Positions 1 through 10,660 of a stretch of 64,000 nucleotides of DNA are shown piece after piece. Each line of letters opens with the position of its first letter. Position 1 is the stretch's first letter. Source of the DNA: Bradyrhizobium sp. B097 (GTDB taxonomy: Bacteria > Pseudomonadota > Alphaproteobacteria > Rhizobiales > Xanthobacteraceae); the NCBI RefSeq assembly GCF_038957035.1, contig NZ_CP152412.1:558001-622000 (forward strand). The letters run 5' to 3'. The notes under the pieces are model-generated. The model was not told the DNA's origin, did no database searches, and saw only the letters and a list, made by a program, of their open reading frames with translations. A program made the translations under genes and the position numbers.

Positions 1-482
1 CTGTCCGCCGGAGAACTGATGCGGAAAGTTCTTCATCTGGTCGGGCCGGAGACCGACCTGCTGGAACAGTTCCGCGACGCGCTCCTGCTTCTTCGCGCCG
101 GTCGCGAGCCCATGCACGATCAGGGGCTCACCGACGATATCGCCGGCCGTCATGCGTGGATTGAGCGAGGCGAACGGGTCCTGGAACACGATCTGCATCG
201 AGCGACGGTACGGCCGCAGTGCACTCTTGCTGAGCGGTGCGATGTCCTCGCCATCCAGCTTGATGGCGCCGCTGGTCGGCTCGACCAGCCGCAGCACGGT
301 GCGCGCCACCGTCGACTTGCCGCAGCCGGATTCGCCGACCAGCCCGAGCGTCTCGCCGGCGCCGAGCGAAAAGCTGACGCCGTCGACCGCATGCACGGTG
401 CCGACCTGCCGGCGCAGCACGCCGCCGCGCACGGCGTAGTGCTTGACGAGATCGGTCACCTCGAGGAGCGGGCGTTGCTCGG

Positions 483-486
<4 letters not shown>
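1..486 (-). CDS. Oligopeptide-type ABC transporter ATP-binding protein (DppF/OppF-like), partial
   Basis: Energises import of peptides or similar solutes together with the permeases and second ATPase transcribed just before it. The N-terminal 162 codons are present; the gene runs off the left edge. The Walker A motif GESGCGKST lies near residue 50, the Q-loop region reads [15 protein letters not shown], and the sequence stops just inside the signature motif (HQFSGGQ), so Walker B and the C-terminal peptide-transporter extension are missing. The start ATG overlaps the stop of the preceding ATPase gene as ATGA, which indicates translational coupling in a five-gene operon. Family assignment is secure; the substrate is unknown. 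Confidence 0.93.
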
Positions 487-1495
<1,009 letters not shown>

Positions 1496-1496
<1 letters not shown>

Positions 1497-2389
1497 CAGC
1501 CGCGCTGCCTCGGATCGAGGATGTCGCGCAGCGCGTCGCCGAACAGGTTGGTGCCGAACACCGCGAGACTGATCGCGATACCAGGGAAGATCACCAGCCA
1601 CGGCGCGGTACGGACATATTCAGCGGCGGATTCCGACAGCATGCGGCCCCAGGACGGATACGGCTCGGGAATGCCGAGGCCGAGGAACGACAGCGACGCC
1701 TCGGTCAGGATGGTCGAGCCGAGCTGCGCGGTGGCCAGCACGATCAGCGGCGCCATCGTGTTCGGCAGCACGTGGCGCAGCGCGATGCGCGTCTCGCTCA
1801 TGCCGATCGATTTGGCGGCCTCCACGAACGGTTGCTCGCGCAGCGCCAGCGTGTTGGCGCGGATTACGCGGGCAACCGTCGGGATCAGGGGAATCGCGAT
1901 CGCAAGGATCACGTTCGGCAGCGACGGGCCGAGCGCCGCGGTCATGACAAGCGCGAGCACCAGCAGCGGCAGCGATTGCAGGATGTCGGTCACGCGCTGG
2001 AACACGAGGTCGACCCAGCCGGAGAGATAGCCTGAGGTGAGACCCACAATGACGCCGAGCGTGGCGCCAAGCGTCGTTGAGCCGATGCCGACCGCAAGCG
2101 AGATCCGCGCGCCATGGACGATACGGCTCCAGACGTCGCGGCCGAACGAATCGGTGCCGAACCAGTGCAGCATGGAGGGCGCGGCCAGCCGGTGCGCGGA
2201 ATCGACGGTGAGCGGATCGTAGCGGCTGATCAGGTCGGCAAAGATCGCGGTCAGCAGGAACAGCAGCATGATGATCAGGCCGATGGTGCCGAGCACATGG
2301 CGCTGCGCGAGGAACGCGAACCGCCCCCAGCCGCTGGTGGCGTTGGCCCCGGCGCGTCGCAGTTCGCTGTCGAAATTGATCGTCGCCAT
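1496..2389 (-). CDS. Oligopeptide-type ABC transporter permease (DppC/OppC-like)
   Basis: Inner-membrane permease of 297 residues, BPD_transp_1 type. One transmembrane segment lies near residues 30-55 ([20 protein letters not shown]). It is followed by the periplasmic loop [23 protein letters not shown], a hallmark of DppC/OppC proteins, then five more membrane segments and an EAA-type cytoplasmic loop around [20 protein letters not shown]. The stop codon overlaps the start of the DppD-like gene. It pairs with the DppB-like permease encoded upstream; a palindromic repeat separates the two genes. Confidence 0.94.
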
Positions 2390-2405
2390 CGGGCCTCTTT
2401 AGTTG

Positions 2406-2452
2406 AGCATGATCTTATCGGAAAACCGGTTCCCACTTTTCCGGATCATGCT
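2406..2452. repeat. Palindromic intergenic element, AGCATGATC family (copy 1)
   Basis: Imperfect inverted repeat with arms AGCATGATC and GATCATGCT around a centre containing GGAAAACCGGTTCCC. A near-identical copy sits at 42848-42894. The outer end supplies part of the TAG stop codon of the DppB-like permease. Similar elements are very common between genes of Bradyrhizobium and relatives; this copy could also act as an RNA hairpin inside the operon. Confidence 0.85.
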
Positions 2453-3398
2453 AGTCCCCAAACCGGATACGTGGGTCGATGGCCGCATAGAGCATGTCGA
2501 CGATAAAATTCACGACCACGACGACGACCGCGATGAACATCACGAGGTTCTGCACGATCGGGTAGTCGCGCCAGCGCAGCGCCTCGACCAGGAAGCGCGC
2601 GATGCCGGGGATGTTGAACACAGTCTCCGTCACGATAAGGCCGCCGATCAGGAATGCGGCCTCGATGCCGATCACGGTGATGACCGGCAGCACGGCGTTC
2701 TTCAGCGCGTGGTGGTAGTTCACCGAGGCTTCGGAGGCGCCCTTGGCGCGCGCGGTGCGGATGTAGTCCTGGCGCAGGATCTCCAGCATCGAGGAGCGGG
2801 TGATGCGCATGGTCAGCGCCGCGCTGCGGAAGCCGACCGCCATCGCCGGCACCGCATAGATGGTCAGCGCCTCGAGCCAGGTCTTCGGGTTCGGATTGAA
2901 GATCGGCATGGTGCCGAACAGCGAGACCGAGGCCATCAGGATCAAGAGGCCGAGCCAGAATGACGGCAGCGACAGGCCGCTGAGGCTGACGACGCGCAGC
3001 GCATAGTCGAGCTTCGATCCCTGATGCACGGCGCTGATGACGCCGAGCGGGATGCCGATCGAGGCGGAGAACAGCAGCGCCAATGCCGCAAGCCGCGCGG
3101 TGATCGGAATCCGCGGCAGGATCTCCTCCAGCGCCGGCTTCTCGGAGACATAGGAATAGCCGAGGTCGCCGTGCAGCAGGCCGCCGATCCAGTGCAGATA
3201 CTGGATCACGATCGGCTGGCTGAGGCCGAGCTCGCGCTCGAGATTGGCCTTGTCGGCGGGATCGACGAACCCTGCGGCGTCGAACAGGATGTCAACGATG
3301 TTGCCCGGAACGACGCGCAGCAGCACGAAGATGATGACCGAGATCCCGAACAGGGTCACGAGCATCAGGAACAGCCGCCGCACGATATAGGCAAACAC
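2451..3398 (-). CDS. Oligopeptide-type ABC transporter permease (DppB/OppB-like)
   Basis: Inner-membrane permease of 315 residues that should heterodimerise with the DppC-like subunit. The N-terminus (VFAYIVRRLFLMLVTLFGISVIIFVLLRVVP, positions 1-31) is the typical OppB first helix. The EAA loop reads IRTARAKGASEASVNYHHALKN. I place the start at a GTG preceded by GGGAGAAAG. The open frame continues upstream, but it reads through a repeat element and has no family resemblance there. The stop TAG is embedded in a palindromic repeat. Confidence 0.93.
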   Translation of the reverse strand: MFAYIVRRLFLMLVTLFGISVIIFVLLRVVPGNIVDILFDAAGFVDPADKANLERELGLSQPIVIQYLHWIGGLLHGDLGYSYVSEKPALEEILPRIPITARLAALALLFSASIGIPLGVISAVHQGSKLDYALRVVSLSGLSLPSFWLGLLILMASVSLFGTMPIFNPNPKTWLEALTIYAVPAMAVGFRSAALTMRITRSSMLEILRQDYIRTARAKGASEASVNYHHALKNAVLPVITVIGIEAAFLIGGLIVTETVFNIPGIARFLVEALRWRDYPIVQNLVMFIAVVVVVVNFIVDMLYAAIDPRIRFGD

Positions 3399-3463
3399 CC
3401 TGGCTTTCTCCCTTCGCCGATGTGCTACGGAACGATGCTTGCGATGAGTTGCATAGGCGAGGT

Positions 3464-3588
3464 CTTCACCTCTCCCCAGCGGGGAGAGGTCGGCGCGAAG
3501 CGCCGGGTGAGGGGGCACAGGTCCCACGATAGGGCATGACCCCTCACCCGCGCCTTCGGCGCGACCTCTCCCGATGGGAGAGGTGAAG
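3464..3588. repeat. Palindromic intergenic element, CTTCACCTCTCCC family (copy 1)
   Basis: Long inverted repeat with outer arms CTTCACCTCTCCC and GGGAGAGGTGAAG and an inner GGGTGAGGGG/CCCCTCACCC pair. Related copies lie at 30045, 35705, 47445, 53868 and 55558. It sits between the binding-protein gene and the DppB-like permease and keeps the permease frame open upstream, which invites an over-long start call. Confidence 0.85.
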
Positions 3589-3625
3589 TTCTGGGTACGC
3601 CAGCGCTCATCCGATCTGTACCTTC

Positions 3626-5221
3626 TTACTTGTCCAGCCAGACGTCTTCGTAGCGATAGCCGTTATAGGAGCTGTTGGACATGATCGTGACATTCTTCAC
3701 GTAAGGCTTCCAGCAGGTGCCGGTCCGGGCATGGAAGATGATCGGGCGCGCGACGTCTTCCTGCAGCTTCTTGTCGATCTCCCAGACCAGCTTCTTGCGC
3801 TTGGCGAGGTTGGTCTCCTCGGACTGCTGGTCGAACAGCTTCTCGATGTCCTTGTTGCAATAGTTGGTGTAGTTGCGTTCCGAGCCGCAGGCATAGTTTT
3901 CGTAGAAGGACTGATCGGGCTCATCGACGGCGTTGCCGGTGAGGTTGAGGCCGAGCGAATAGTCCTTGCGTGCGACCTTCGGGAACCACTGCGCGGTATC
4001 GACAACGTCGAGTTCGGCGTCGATGTAGATGCTCTTGATCTGGTCGATCAGGATGATCGCGGGATCGCGGTAGACCGCGATGTTGCGGGTCGACACCTTG
4101 ATCTGCAGGTGCTTGTCCGGGCCATAACCTGCTTTCTGCATCAGCTTGCGGGCTTCCTCGCGGTTCTTCTCGATGTCGGGACCGTAGCCGGGAATCTGCT
4201 CCAGCATCTCCTTCGGCATCGCCCACAGGCCGTCGGGTGCCGGCTCCATGGTGCCGCCGATGTCGCCCTGGCCCTCGAACATGATCTGGATGAACGCCTT
4301 GCGGTCCAACGCCAGCGCCAGCGCGCGGCGGATGTCGAGATTGTCGAACGGCGGTCCGCTCGAATTGATGATGATGTTGGTGGAGACGTTGTTCGGTTCC
4401 ACCACACAGACCGCATTAGGGTCCTGCGACTTGACGTCCTTGAGCAGCGGGATCGAGACCTCGGTCGGGAACGTCATGTCGAACTTGCCCGAGACGAATC
4501 CGAGGATCGCCGTCGAGCGGTTGGTGATAATGGTGAACTCGATGCCGTCGAGATAGGGCAGGCCCTTCTTGAAGTAGTCAGGGTTCTTGGTGAGCTTGAT
4601 CGATTCGTTGGCCTTGAACTCGACGAACTTGAACGGGCCGGTACCAACAGGCTTGGTGCGCATCTCCGCCGGCGACACATGGCAGGGATAGACCGGCGAA
4701 TAGCCCGAGGCGAGCAGCGACAAGAGCGCGGGCTGCGGCCGCTTCAGCTTGAACGATGCTTCATAGTCACCGTTGGTGGTGACCTCGTCGACCTGGTCGT
4801 ACCAGGACTTGCGCGGGTTCTGCCGGAACTTCTGCTGCGACTTGCCCATCAGCATGTCGAAAGTGCATTTGACGTCAGCCGCGGTGAACGGCTTGCCGTC
4901 ATGCCACTTCACGTCCTTGCGCAGCTTGAAGGTCAGCGTCTTGTTGTCGCCGCTCCAGGCCCAGCTCTCCGCAAGCTCGGGCCGGATCGTGCTGGCGCTG
5001 TTCTGCGCGATGTGCTGATCGAAGATGACGAGATTGTTGAAGATCGGCATGAACGGAATGTTCACCGAATAGGTCGCGCCCTCATGGATCGAGGCGCTGC
5101 CGGGGCTGTCGCGGTGATAGATCCTGAAGATGCCGCCGGATTTCGGCTCGGCTGCGCGCGAAACGTCGCTGATGGTCAGCACAGACAACACCGCGACGGC
5201 CAGCGCTTGCACGCTCCGCAT
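3626..5221 (-). CDS. ABC transporter substrate-binding protein, peptide/nickel family 5
   Basis: Periplasmic solute-binding protein of 531 residues, first gene of the importer operon. The start giving MRSVQALAVAVLSVLTISDVSRA provides a clean Sec signal peptide with cleavage near AAEPKSGG; the 53 upstream in-frame codons look non-coding. Family features include LAESWAWSGDNKTLTFKLRKDVKWHDGKPFTAADV near residues 85-125 and the GTGPFKFVEF stretch. The ligand could be a peptide, opine or other small solute; nothing in the neighbourhood decides it. A roughly 230-bp gap holding a repeat separates it from the permease genes. Confidence 0.93.
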   Translation of the reverse strand: MRSVQALAVAVLSVLTISDVSRAAEPKSGGIFRIYHRDSPGSASIHEGATYSVNIPFMPIFNNLVIFDQHIAQNSASTIRPELAESWAWSGDNKTLTFKLRKDVKWHDGKPFTAADVKCTFDMLMGKSQQKFRQNPRKSWYDQVDEVTTNGDYEASFKLKRPQPALLSLLASGYSPVYPCHVSPAEMRTKPVGTGPFKFVEFKANESIKLTKNPDYFKKGLPYLDGIEFTIITNRSTAILGFVSGKFDMTFPTEVSIPLLKDVKSQDPNAVCVVEPNNVSTNIIINSSGPPFDNLDIRRALALALDRKAFIQIMFEGQGDIGGTMEPAPDGLWAMPKEMLEQIPGYGPDIEKNREEARKLMQKAGYGPDKHLQIKVSTRNIAVYRDPAIILIDQIKSIYIDAELDVVDTAQWFPKVARKDYSLGLNLTGNAVDEPDQSFYENYACGSERNYTNYCNKDIEKLFDQQSEETNLAKRKKLVWEIDKKLQEDVARPIIFHARTGTCWKPYVKNVTIMSNSSYNGYRYEDVWLDK

Positions 5222-5510
5222 GGTCCCCTCCACGAATTTCGGTCTCAATGGCCGATTGGCATCGACGATACCACGGTGAGGCTGTCGGGCAACCAGCGAG
5301 GGCGGTGCGGGGATTGGCAATTCGGATGACGTGGCAGCATTAAGATTTCCACGGACGGGGAATAATGACCGTGATTGCACGGAACTCAGTCTGTTTTGCT
5401 ATGAAGCTACGAATCTTCGTTCGAATTCGATTGCTGGCGTCGATGCGTGCGATGTACGACCTTCGGCAATCAGCGACAGTTTGTCGCCGATATGATCGCG
5501 GTTCTGCTCC

Positions 5511-5630
5511 GTCATCCTGAGATGCGAGCCTTGCGGCGCAATTGCGCCGCTGGGCGAGCCTCGAAGGATGCACGGCCACCTGTCGGGCCGTCCATCCTTC
5601 GAGACGCGCTTCGCGCTCCTCAGGATGACG
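5511..5630. repeat. Palindromic intergenic element, GTCATCCTGAG family (copy 1), within a 426-bp gap
   Basis: Inverted repeat with ends GTCATCCTGAG and CTCAGGATGAC and inner arms CCTTCGAG. Other copies are at 26805, 48500, 56742 and 59286. The rest of the gap (5222-5510) is less GC-rich than its surroundings and probably holds the promoter of the binding-protein gene. I see no gene or convincing promoter hexamers there. Confidence 0.85.
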
Positions 5631-5647
5631 GGGAGGGAGTATTCGCT

Positions 5648-6535
5648 TCACTCCGCCGCCTGCGTTGAGGGCGGCCGCATGTTCGCGACGCCGTCGGCCT
5701 CGGTTGCCGAGATCGTGGTGCGGATCATCAGGCGGCCCTCATGCGCCGGCCAGGGGCGGCCGCGATGCATGGTGGCGCGGTTGTCCCACATCACGACATC
5801 GCCCTGCTTCCATTGATGCAGATAGCTGACGCCGGGCGCGGTCGCAGCTTCGGTCAATTGCTCGATCAGCGTCTTGCCGGCATCGGCATCCATGCCCTCG
5901 ACGCCAAAGGCATGGGAGGCGAGATACAGCGCGCCGCGGCCATTGACGGGATTGCGCCAGACCATGCGCCAGCACACCGGCGGCAGCGCATCGACCTCCT
6001 CAGTCGTTGCGAGCCCAGTGGCGACCTTGCTGCGCGAATGCGCGTAGGAGTGCCAGGCGAACGAGTTCTCCAGCCGCGTCGCCACATCCTTGTCGAGCCG
6101 CTCGAAGGCCAGCCGCATCGAGACATACTCGGTCTCGCCGCCATGTTCGGGGATGATGCGCGCGGACAGGATCGAGGTCAGCGCCGGTACGCGCTTGAAG
6201 GAGGAGTCGGTGTGCCAGAGCTGGTTGGCCTTGGCGCGCAGCTGCTGCCGATGGTCAGACGGAACCACCTTGCCGTCGGGGCCGAAGGTCGAGAGGATCA
6301 CGAAATGCGAGCCGGTGCCCATCGAGCCGACCTTGGTCGTCTCGGGCGGGCCGAAGCGGCGCGAGAAGGCGAGCTGGATGTCGTCGCTGACCTCCTGGCC
6401 GCGGAACACCAGCACCGAATGTTCCTCGAACGCCGCGCGCACCGCGGCATAGGCGGCATCGCTGGCGGCAACATCCGAAAGCGTGACGCCGCGCAGTTCG
6501 GCTCCGAATCCCTCGCGCAGTGGGATCACTTCCAT
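5648..6535 (-). CDS. TauD/TfdA-family Fe(II)/2-oxoglutarate-dependent dioxygenase
   Basis: Cytoplasmic oxygenase of 295 residues, close to the usual family length. It should couple decarboxylation of 2-oxoglutarate to hydroxylation of a small substrate, often one bearing a sulfonate or aryloxy group. The iron-binding HxD is visible in WHTDSSFKRVPAL. The distal histidine lies in MWDNRATMHRGRPW and the 2OG-binding arginine in the C-terminal RLMIRTT stretch. I chose the ATG opening MEVIPLREGFGAEL, where family similarity starts; the extra upstream codons have none. There is no adjacent ssu or tau transporter, so the substrate stays open. Confidence 0.92.
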   Translation of the reverse strand: MEVIPLREGFGAELRGVTLSDVAASDAAYAAVRAAFEEHSVLVFRGQEVSDDIQLAFSRRFGPPETTKVGSMGTGSHFVILSTFGPDGKVVPSDHRQQLRAKANQLWHTDSSFKRVPALTSILSARIIPEHGGETEYVSMRLAFERLDKDVATRLENSFAWHSYAHSRSKVATGLATTEEVDALPPVCWRMVWRNPVNGRGALYLASHAFGVEGMDADAGKTLIEQLTEAATAPGVSYLHQWKQGDVVMWDNRATMHRGRPWPAHEGRLMIRTTISATEADGVANMRPPSTQAAE

Positions 6536-6614
6536 CGGCAAATCCTCCCTGACTTTTCTTGTTGAGGCGAGGTTAGGGGAAAAGCCCGCCAGCGGCAACG
6601 CGGCTCGCGCCGCC

Positions 6615-7313
6615 TCACCCCATCGCGATCAGATTGTGCCGCGTGCGCCGGTCGGCGGCCTCCATGCGCTGCGTGACGAAGGCGAACAGCGCCCAGCTGG
6701 AATGGAAGGCGACGCCGGCCAGAACCACGATGGCTCCGGGGATCGGGCCGATCGAGGCGCGGTCCCAGATCTCGCTGATCGTGGTCAGCGGCAGCGGATG
6801 GATCGCCAGCTTGCCGTAATAGGCGATGGCCTGGATCGCGAAGATCCAGCCATAGGTTCGTCGTAGCCGCCGGCCGATCGCCCGGGCAAGGCTGATGTGA
6901 TAGCTCGGGTGGCGGTAGTCGTTGGCGAGCAGCTCGGTCCAGGCCGAGCCCGGCGAGGGACCTTCGCCGCGGATCATCGGCGCGTAGAAATCGGTTTCGA
7001 GCAACCGCGCGCGGGCACGCCAGACGTTGAAGTAGCGATAGCGCCGCGCCTCGAACAGTAGGAAGACCGTGACCAGCAGCCCGACCAGCACCATCGGCAA
7101 AGGCGAGGCCTCCGCGCTGCTGTAGGTCGCCGACAGCGCGATGCCGGTCGTGACCACCGCCCAGTTGGTGGAGCTGTCCAGGCGGGTGCGCCAGACCGTG
7201 CTGCGGTAGACCTCGCCACGATAGAGATGGGCGAGCGCACCGATCTCGGCGGCGGTGAATTCGAGCCGTCCAGCCTGTACCGGCTCGGGCTCGCGCGGTT
7301 GGGGCGACGGCAT
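6615..7313 (-). CDS. DUF2270 integral membrane protein
   Basis: A 232-residue membrane protein resembling the uncharacterised DUF2270 family. Segments that can span the membrane are near residues 55-72 (WAVVTTGIALSATYSS), 76-94 (LPMVLVGLLVTVFLLF), 160-176 (IFAIQAIAYYGKLAI) and 195-220 (PGAIVVLAGVAFHSSWALFAFV). A conserved-looking arginine-rich cytoplasmic loop, EARRYRYFNVWRARARLLETDFYAP, lies between the second and third. The start could be 13 codons further upstream. No function is known to me. It lies between the dioxygenase and acyl-CoA synthetase genes on the same strand, with gaps of 79 and 122 bp. Confidence 0.8.
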   Translation of the reverse strand: MPSPQPREPEPVQAGRLEFTAAEIGALAHLYRGEVYRSTVWRTRLDSSTNWAVVTTGIALSATYSSAEASPLPMVLVGLLVTVFLLFEARRYRYFNVWRARARLLETDFYAPMIRGEGPSPGSAWTELLANDYRHPSYHISLARAIGRRLRRTYGWIFAIQAIAYYGKLAIHPLPLTTISEIWDRASIGPIPGAIVVLAGVAFHSSWALFAFVTQRMEAADRRTRHNLIAMG

Positions 7314-7435
7314 GGCGGCCTCCGGCGAAGCGGGCTTGCGATCCCGGAGCATAGCGCGAAATCCGCGCGAGGAGCGAGTCTGTTACGCCGTGCGGCGTCC
7401 TTGGCTGCGACGGCCCGGCTCGCCGCATCGCCTGT

Positions 7436-8986
7436 TCACACGATCCGCGAGGTCTTGTTGCCCCAATAGCGATCGCGCAGCAGGCGCTTGTAGAGTTTTC
7501 CGGTCGGCAGCCGCGGCAGCTCGGCCTCGAAATCCACCGAGCGCGGCACCTTCTGGCGCGACAGCGAGCTTGCGCAGAACGCGATCAGCTCCTCGGCGAG
7601 ATCAGGCCCCGGTGCGATGCCGTCGACCGGCTGCACCACCGCTTTCACCTCCTCGCCGAGATCGACATTGGGCACGCCGAACACTGCGGCGTCGGCGACC
7701 TTGGGATGGGTGATCAGGAGGTTCTCGCATTCCTGCGGGTAGATGTTCACGCCGCCGGAGATGATCATGAAGGTGGCGCGATCGGTCAGATAGAGGAAAT
7801 TGTCGTCGTCGACATAGCCGACGTCGCCGACCGTGCTCATGCTGCCGTCCGCCGAGCGGGCCTCGCTGGTCTTGGCCGGATCGTTGAAATACTCGAACGG
7901 CGTTGCGGTCTTGAACCACACCGTGCCCGGTGTGCCCTTCGGACAGGGCTGCATGTTCTCGTCGAGGATATGCAGGTCGCCGAGCAGCACCTTGCCGACG
8001 GTGCCGCGATGCGCGAGCCATTCCTCGCTGTTGCAGGCGGTGAAGCCGAGGCCCTCGGTCGCACCGTAATATTCGTGGATGATCGGGCCCCACCATTTGA
8101 TCATGTCGTCCTTGACCAGCGCCGGGCAGGGCGCCGCGGCATGGATCGCGATCTCGAGCGTCGACAGATCGTAGCGGGCGCGAACCTCCTCGGGCAGTTT
8201 CAGCAGGCGCGAGAACATCGTCGGCACCAGTTGGCTGTGAGTGATGCCCCATTTTTCGACGAGCTGGAGATAGCGCTCCGGATCGAAGCTCTCCATGATG
8301 ACGACGGTGCCGCCCATCCGGATGGTGAGATTGACCGCGGCCTGCGGCGCCGAGTGATAGAGCGGTGCCGGCGACAGATAGACCATGCCCTCGCGGTAGT
8401 GCCAGAGCTTGGTCAGGAAATCGAACAGCGGCAGGTTTTGCGACGGCGGCTGCTCGGGCAGCGGCCGCACGATGCCCTTCGGCCGGCCGGTCGTGCCGGA
8501 GGAATAGAGCATCGCGGTGCCCGCATATTCGTCCGCGATCGGCGTCGCCGGCAGCCCCGCGGTCGCCTGTTGCAGTCCGACGATGCGATCGCTCTCGCTG
8601 TCGCCGTCGACCACGATGCAGAGCTCGACCTGCGGGCACTCCTTCAGCGCCTCGCGCGCGATGTCGAGCTTCAGCTTCGAGGTGATCAGGATCCGCGACT
8701 GGCTGTTGGTCAGGATGTAGGCGAGCTCACTGGGCGTGAGGTAGGAATTGACGCAGGTGAAGTAGAGGCCGGACCGTTCACCGGCGCCGCAGGCCTCGAG
8801 GTAGCGGTTGTTGTTCTCCATGAAGATCGAATAGTGATCGAGCCGCTTCATGCCGCGGTTGCGGAACAGATGCGCGAGACGGTTGTTGCGCGCCTCGAGC
8901 TCGCGATAGGTGACGATCTCGCCGGTCCCGGCCATGATGAAGGCCGGTTGCAGCGGGCGCAGGTAAGCATGCTTGCCGGTGTACAT
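7436..8986 (-). CDS. Acyl-CoA synthetase / AMP-dependent ligase
   Basis: A 516-residue ANL-superfamily enzyme that should activate a carboxylic acid with ATP to an acyl-adenylate and then form the CoA thioester. The phosphate-binding loop reads YSSGTTGRPKG near residue 165. The adenine-binding motif is HEYYGATEGLG, the aspartate hinge region is VGDVGYVDDDNFLYLTDR, and the C-terminal catalytic lysine lies in LPRLPTGKLYKR. The pattern of SQLVPTMFSRLLKLPEEVR and IISGGVNIYPQECE resembles the fatty- or aromatic-acid CoA ligases of Bradyrhizobium. The alcohol dehydrogenase gene starts upstream in the same direction, so both may serve one catabolic route. Confidence 0.92.
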   Translation of the reverse strand: MYTGKHAYLRPLQPAFIMAGTGEIVTYRELEARNNRLAHLFRNRGMKRLDHYSIFMENNNRYLEACGAGERSGLYFTCVNSYLTPSELAYILTNSQSRILITSKLKLDIAREALKECPQVELCIVVDGDSESDRIVGLQQATAGLPATPIADEYAGTAMLYSSGTTGRPKGIVRPLPEQPPSQNLPLFDFLTKLWHYREGMVYLSPAPLYHSAPQAAVNLTIRMGGTVVIMESFDPERYLQLVEKWGITHSQLVPTMFSRLLKLPEEVRARYDLSTLEIAIHAAAPCPALVKDDMIKWWGPIIHEYYGATEGLGFTACNSEEWLAHRGTVGKVLLGDLHILDENMQPCPKGTPGTVWFKTATPFEYFNDPAKTSEARSADGSMSTVGDVGYVDDDNFLYLTDRATFMIISGGVNIYPQECENLLITHPKVADAAVFGVPNVDLGEEVKAVVQPVDGIAPGPDLAEELIAFCASSLSRQKVPRSVDFEAELPRLPTGKLYKRLLRDRYWGNKTSRIV

Positions 8987-9015
8987 CGAAGCTCAGATCT
9001 CCCCTCAGTGTTGTT

Positions 9016-10170
9016 TTAAGCGGCCATCACCAGAATCTCGCGGACCTGGGATGGACCGTCGATCTTGCGCGGGTTGCGCGGCACCCAGGGCGTGCGCATC
9101 GCACCCGCCGCGATGCGGTCGAAATGCTCGGGTCCGACGTGGACCTCTTGCAAACTGCGCGGCATGCCGAGGTCGCGGATGAAGCGGTCGAGCACGTCGC
9201 CGGCGTCCGCGCCCGGATGTCCCATCGCGGCCGCGACCAGCGCCTGCCGGTCGGCATTGTCGCGTTTGTTCCAGCGCATCACCGCCGGCAGCATTACGCA
9301 TGAGGTGTAGCCGTGCGGCACGTCGAACTCGGCGCCGAGCACGTAGCCGATGCCGTGGCTCGCGCCCATCGGCACGCCGGAGGCGAGCGGGCCGGTCGAG
9401 AGCCAGGTGCCGATCTGGCAATCCATCCGCGCCGATATGTCGTTCGGATCGGCCTTCACCCGCGGCAGGCCCTGCGCCAGCATCTCCAGCCCCTTCAAGG
9501 CTTGCGCATCGCCGTAGGGATGCGCCTCGCGCGAGCAGATGCCCTCGACGCAATGATCGACGGCGCGGATGCCGGTCGACAGGAACAGCCAGTTCGGCGT
9601 GTGCACCGACAGCTCCGGATCGAGGATGGTGGCGCGCGGCATCACCAGGGGATGGCGCAGCATCTCCTTCTGCCGCTTGGTTTCGTTGGTGACGCCTGCG
9701 ATCGACGAGAACTCGCCGCCGGCGATCGTGGTCGGCACGCTGATCTGGCGCACGGTGGGGGGATTCATCTCGGGCGAGACGCCGCCACGGGTGCGGATCG
9801 TGTCGATGCCGTCGGATGTCGTGACGTTGTTGGCGAGGCAAAGCTGCACCGCCTTGGCGCCGTCGGTGATCGAACCGCCGCCGATGGTGACGATCAGATC
9901 GGCCTTCGCATCACGTGCCTGTTGCGTCGCCGCGATCACCGCGGCGCGCGGCGTATGCGCCGGCATCTGGTCGAAGGTGCCGACACAGCGGGCGCCGAGC
10001 TTCTCGCGGACTTTTTCGATCTCGTCGGTCTCGCGGTTCAGCGTACCCGACACCATCAGGAAGGCGCGCTGGGCGCCAAGCCGGTCCAGTTGCTCGACGA
10101 CGGCCTCACGGGCGGGCCGCCCGAACACGACCTCGTCCATGGCGCCGAATACGACACGGCCTCGATGCAC
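9016..10170 (-). CDS. Iron-containing alcohol dehydrogenase / maleylacetate reductase-type enzyme
   Basis: A 384-residue group III dehydrogenase. The nucleotide-binding glycine stretch is VTIGGGSITDGAKA near residue 95. The metal ligands are expected in AVDHCVEG and in GASHGIGYVLGAEFDVPHGYTS, the usual two-histidine segment. I place the start at a GTG because AGGGAGG sits at optimal spacing in front of it; the TTG six codons upstream would place that ribosome site inside the gene. Maleylacetate reductases and general alcohol dehydrogenases share this fold, and the sequence does not separate them. It lies 29 bp upstream of the acyl-CoA synthetase gene. Confidence 0.9.
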   Translation of the reverse strand: MHRGRVVFGAMDEVVFGRPAREAVVEQLDRLGAQRAFLMVSGTLNRETDEIEKVREKLGARCVGTFDQMPAHTPRAAVIAATQQARDAKADLIVTIGGGSITDGAKAVQLCLANNVTTSDGIDTIRTRGGVSPEMNPPTVRQISVPTTIAGGEFSSIAGVTNETKRQKEMLRHPLVMPRATILDPELSVHTPNWLFLSTGIRAVDHCVEGICSREAHPYGDAQALKGLEMLAQGLPRVKADPNDISARMDCQIGTWLSTGPLASGVPMGASHGIGYVLGAEFDVPHGYTSCVMLPAVMRWNKRDNADRQALVAAAMGHPGADAGDVLDRFIRDLGMPRSLQEVHVGPEHFDRIAAGAMRTPWVPRNPRKIDGPSQVREILVMAA

Positions 10171-10293
10171 GCGGCTGTCCTCCCTCAAGATAGCCCGCCT
10201 TGCTGGCGGCCCTTTGCGGGGAGGTTAGCGGAGGAAATCGGGGCCGTCATCAGGGGTCTGGGTTGCACGTTCAGAGGCTCCGCGTTCACCGCA

Positions 10294-10414
10294 GTCGTCC
10301 CGGCGAAGGCCGGGACCTATAACCACCGGGCTCGGTGGTGAACGGGATCGCGGCTCCAGCGTCGCGCAGCAATCGAAATCTGGGGTAATGGGTCCTGGCC
10401 TTCGCCAGGACGAC
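10294..10414. repeat. Intergenic element, GTCGTCCCGGCGAA..ATAACCACCG family (copy 1)
   Basis: Inverted repeat with ends GTCGTCCCGGCGAAGGCC and GGCCTTCGCCAGGACGAC. A conserved ATAACCACC tract lies near the left arm and GGGTAATGGGTCC near the right arm. Copies occur at 28279, 42403 and 49831. It lies in the 617-bp gap between the dehydrogenase and the small DUF gene. Confidence 0.85.
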
Positions 10415-10557
10415 ACCGAGGATGCTGCGCGGCTTGCGAGTCATACATCCGCATCCTCGCGGCGCCACGCGTCCGAGTCTTGCGTTTACTTGCCTTCCTC
10501 TTGAGCAGAGGGCGCAGGGAAATCCGGGTGCGCTTGGGGGCTCCGCTCCATCCACCC

Positions 10558-10660
10558 GTCATTCCGGGCGGCCCGCAGGGCCGAGCCCGGAATCCATTGA
10601 GCCGCCGAACAAGTGGATGAATGGATTCCGGGTTCTCGCTTCGCGAGCCCCGGAATGACG
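10558..10660. repeat. Palindromic intergenic element, GTCATTCCGGG family
   Basis: Inverted repeat with ends GTCATTCCGGG and CCGGAATGAC and inner arms GGAATCCATT/AATGGATTCC. This is the only copy of this variant in the window. The remaining DNA of the gap (10171-10787) shows no open frame with protein-like character. Confidence 0.8.
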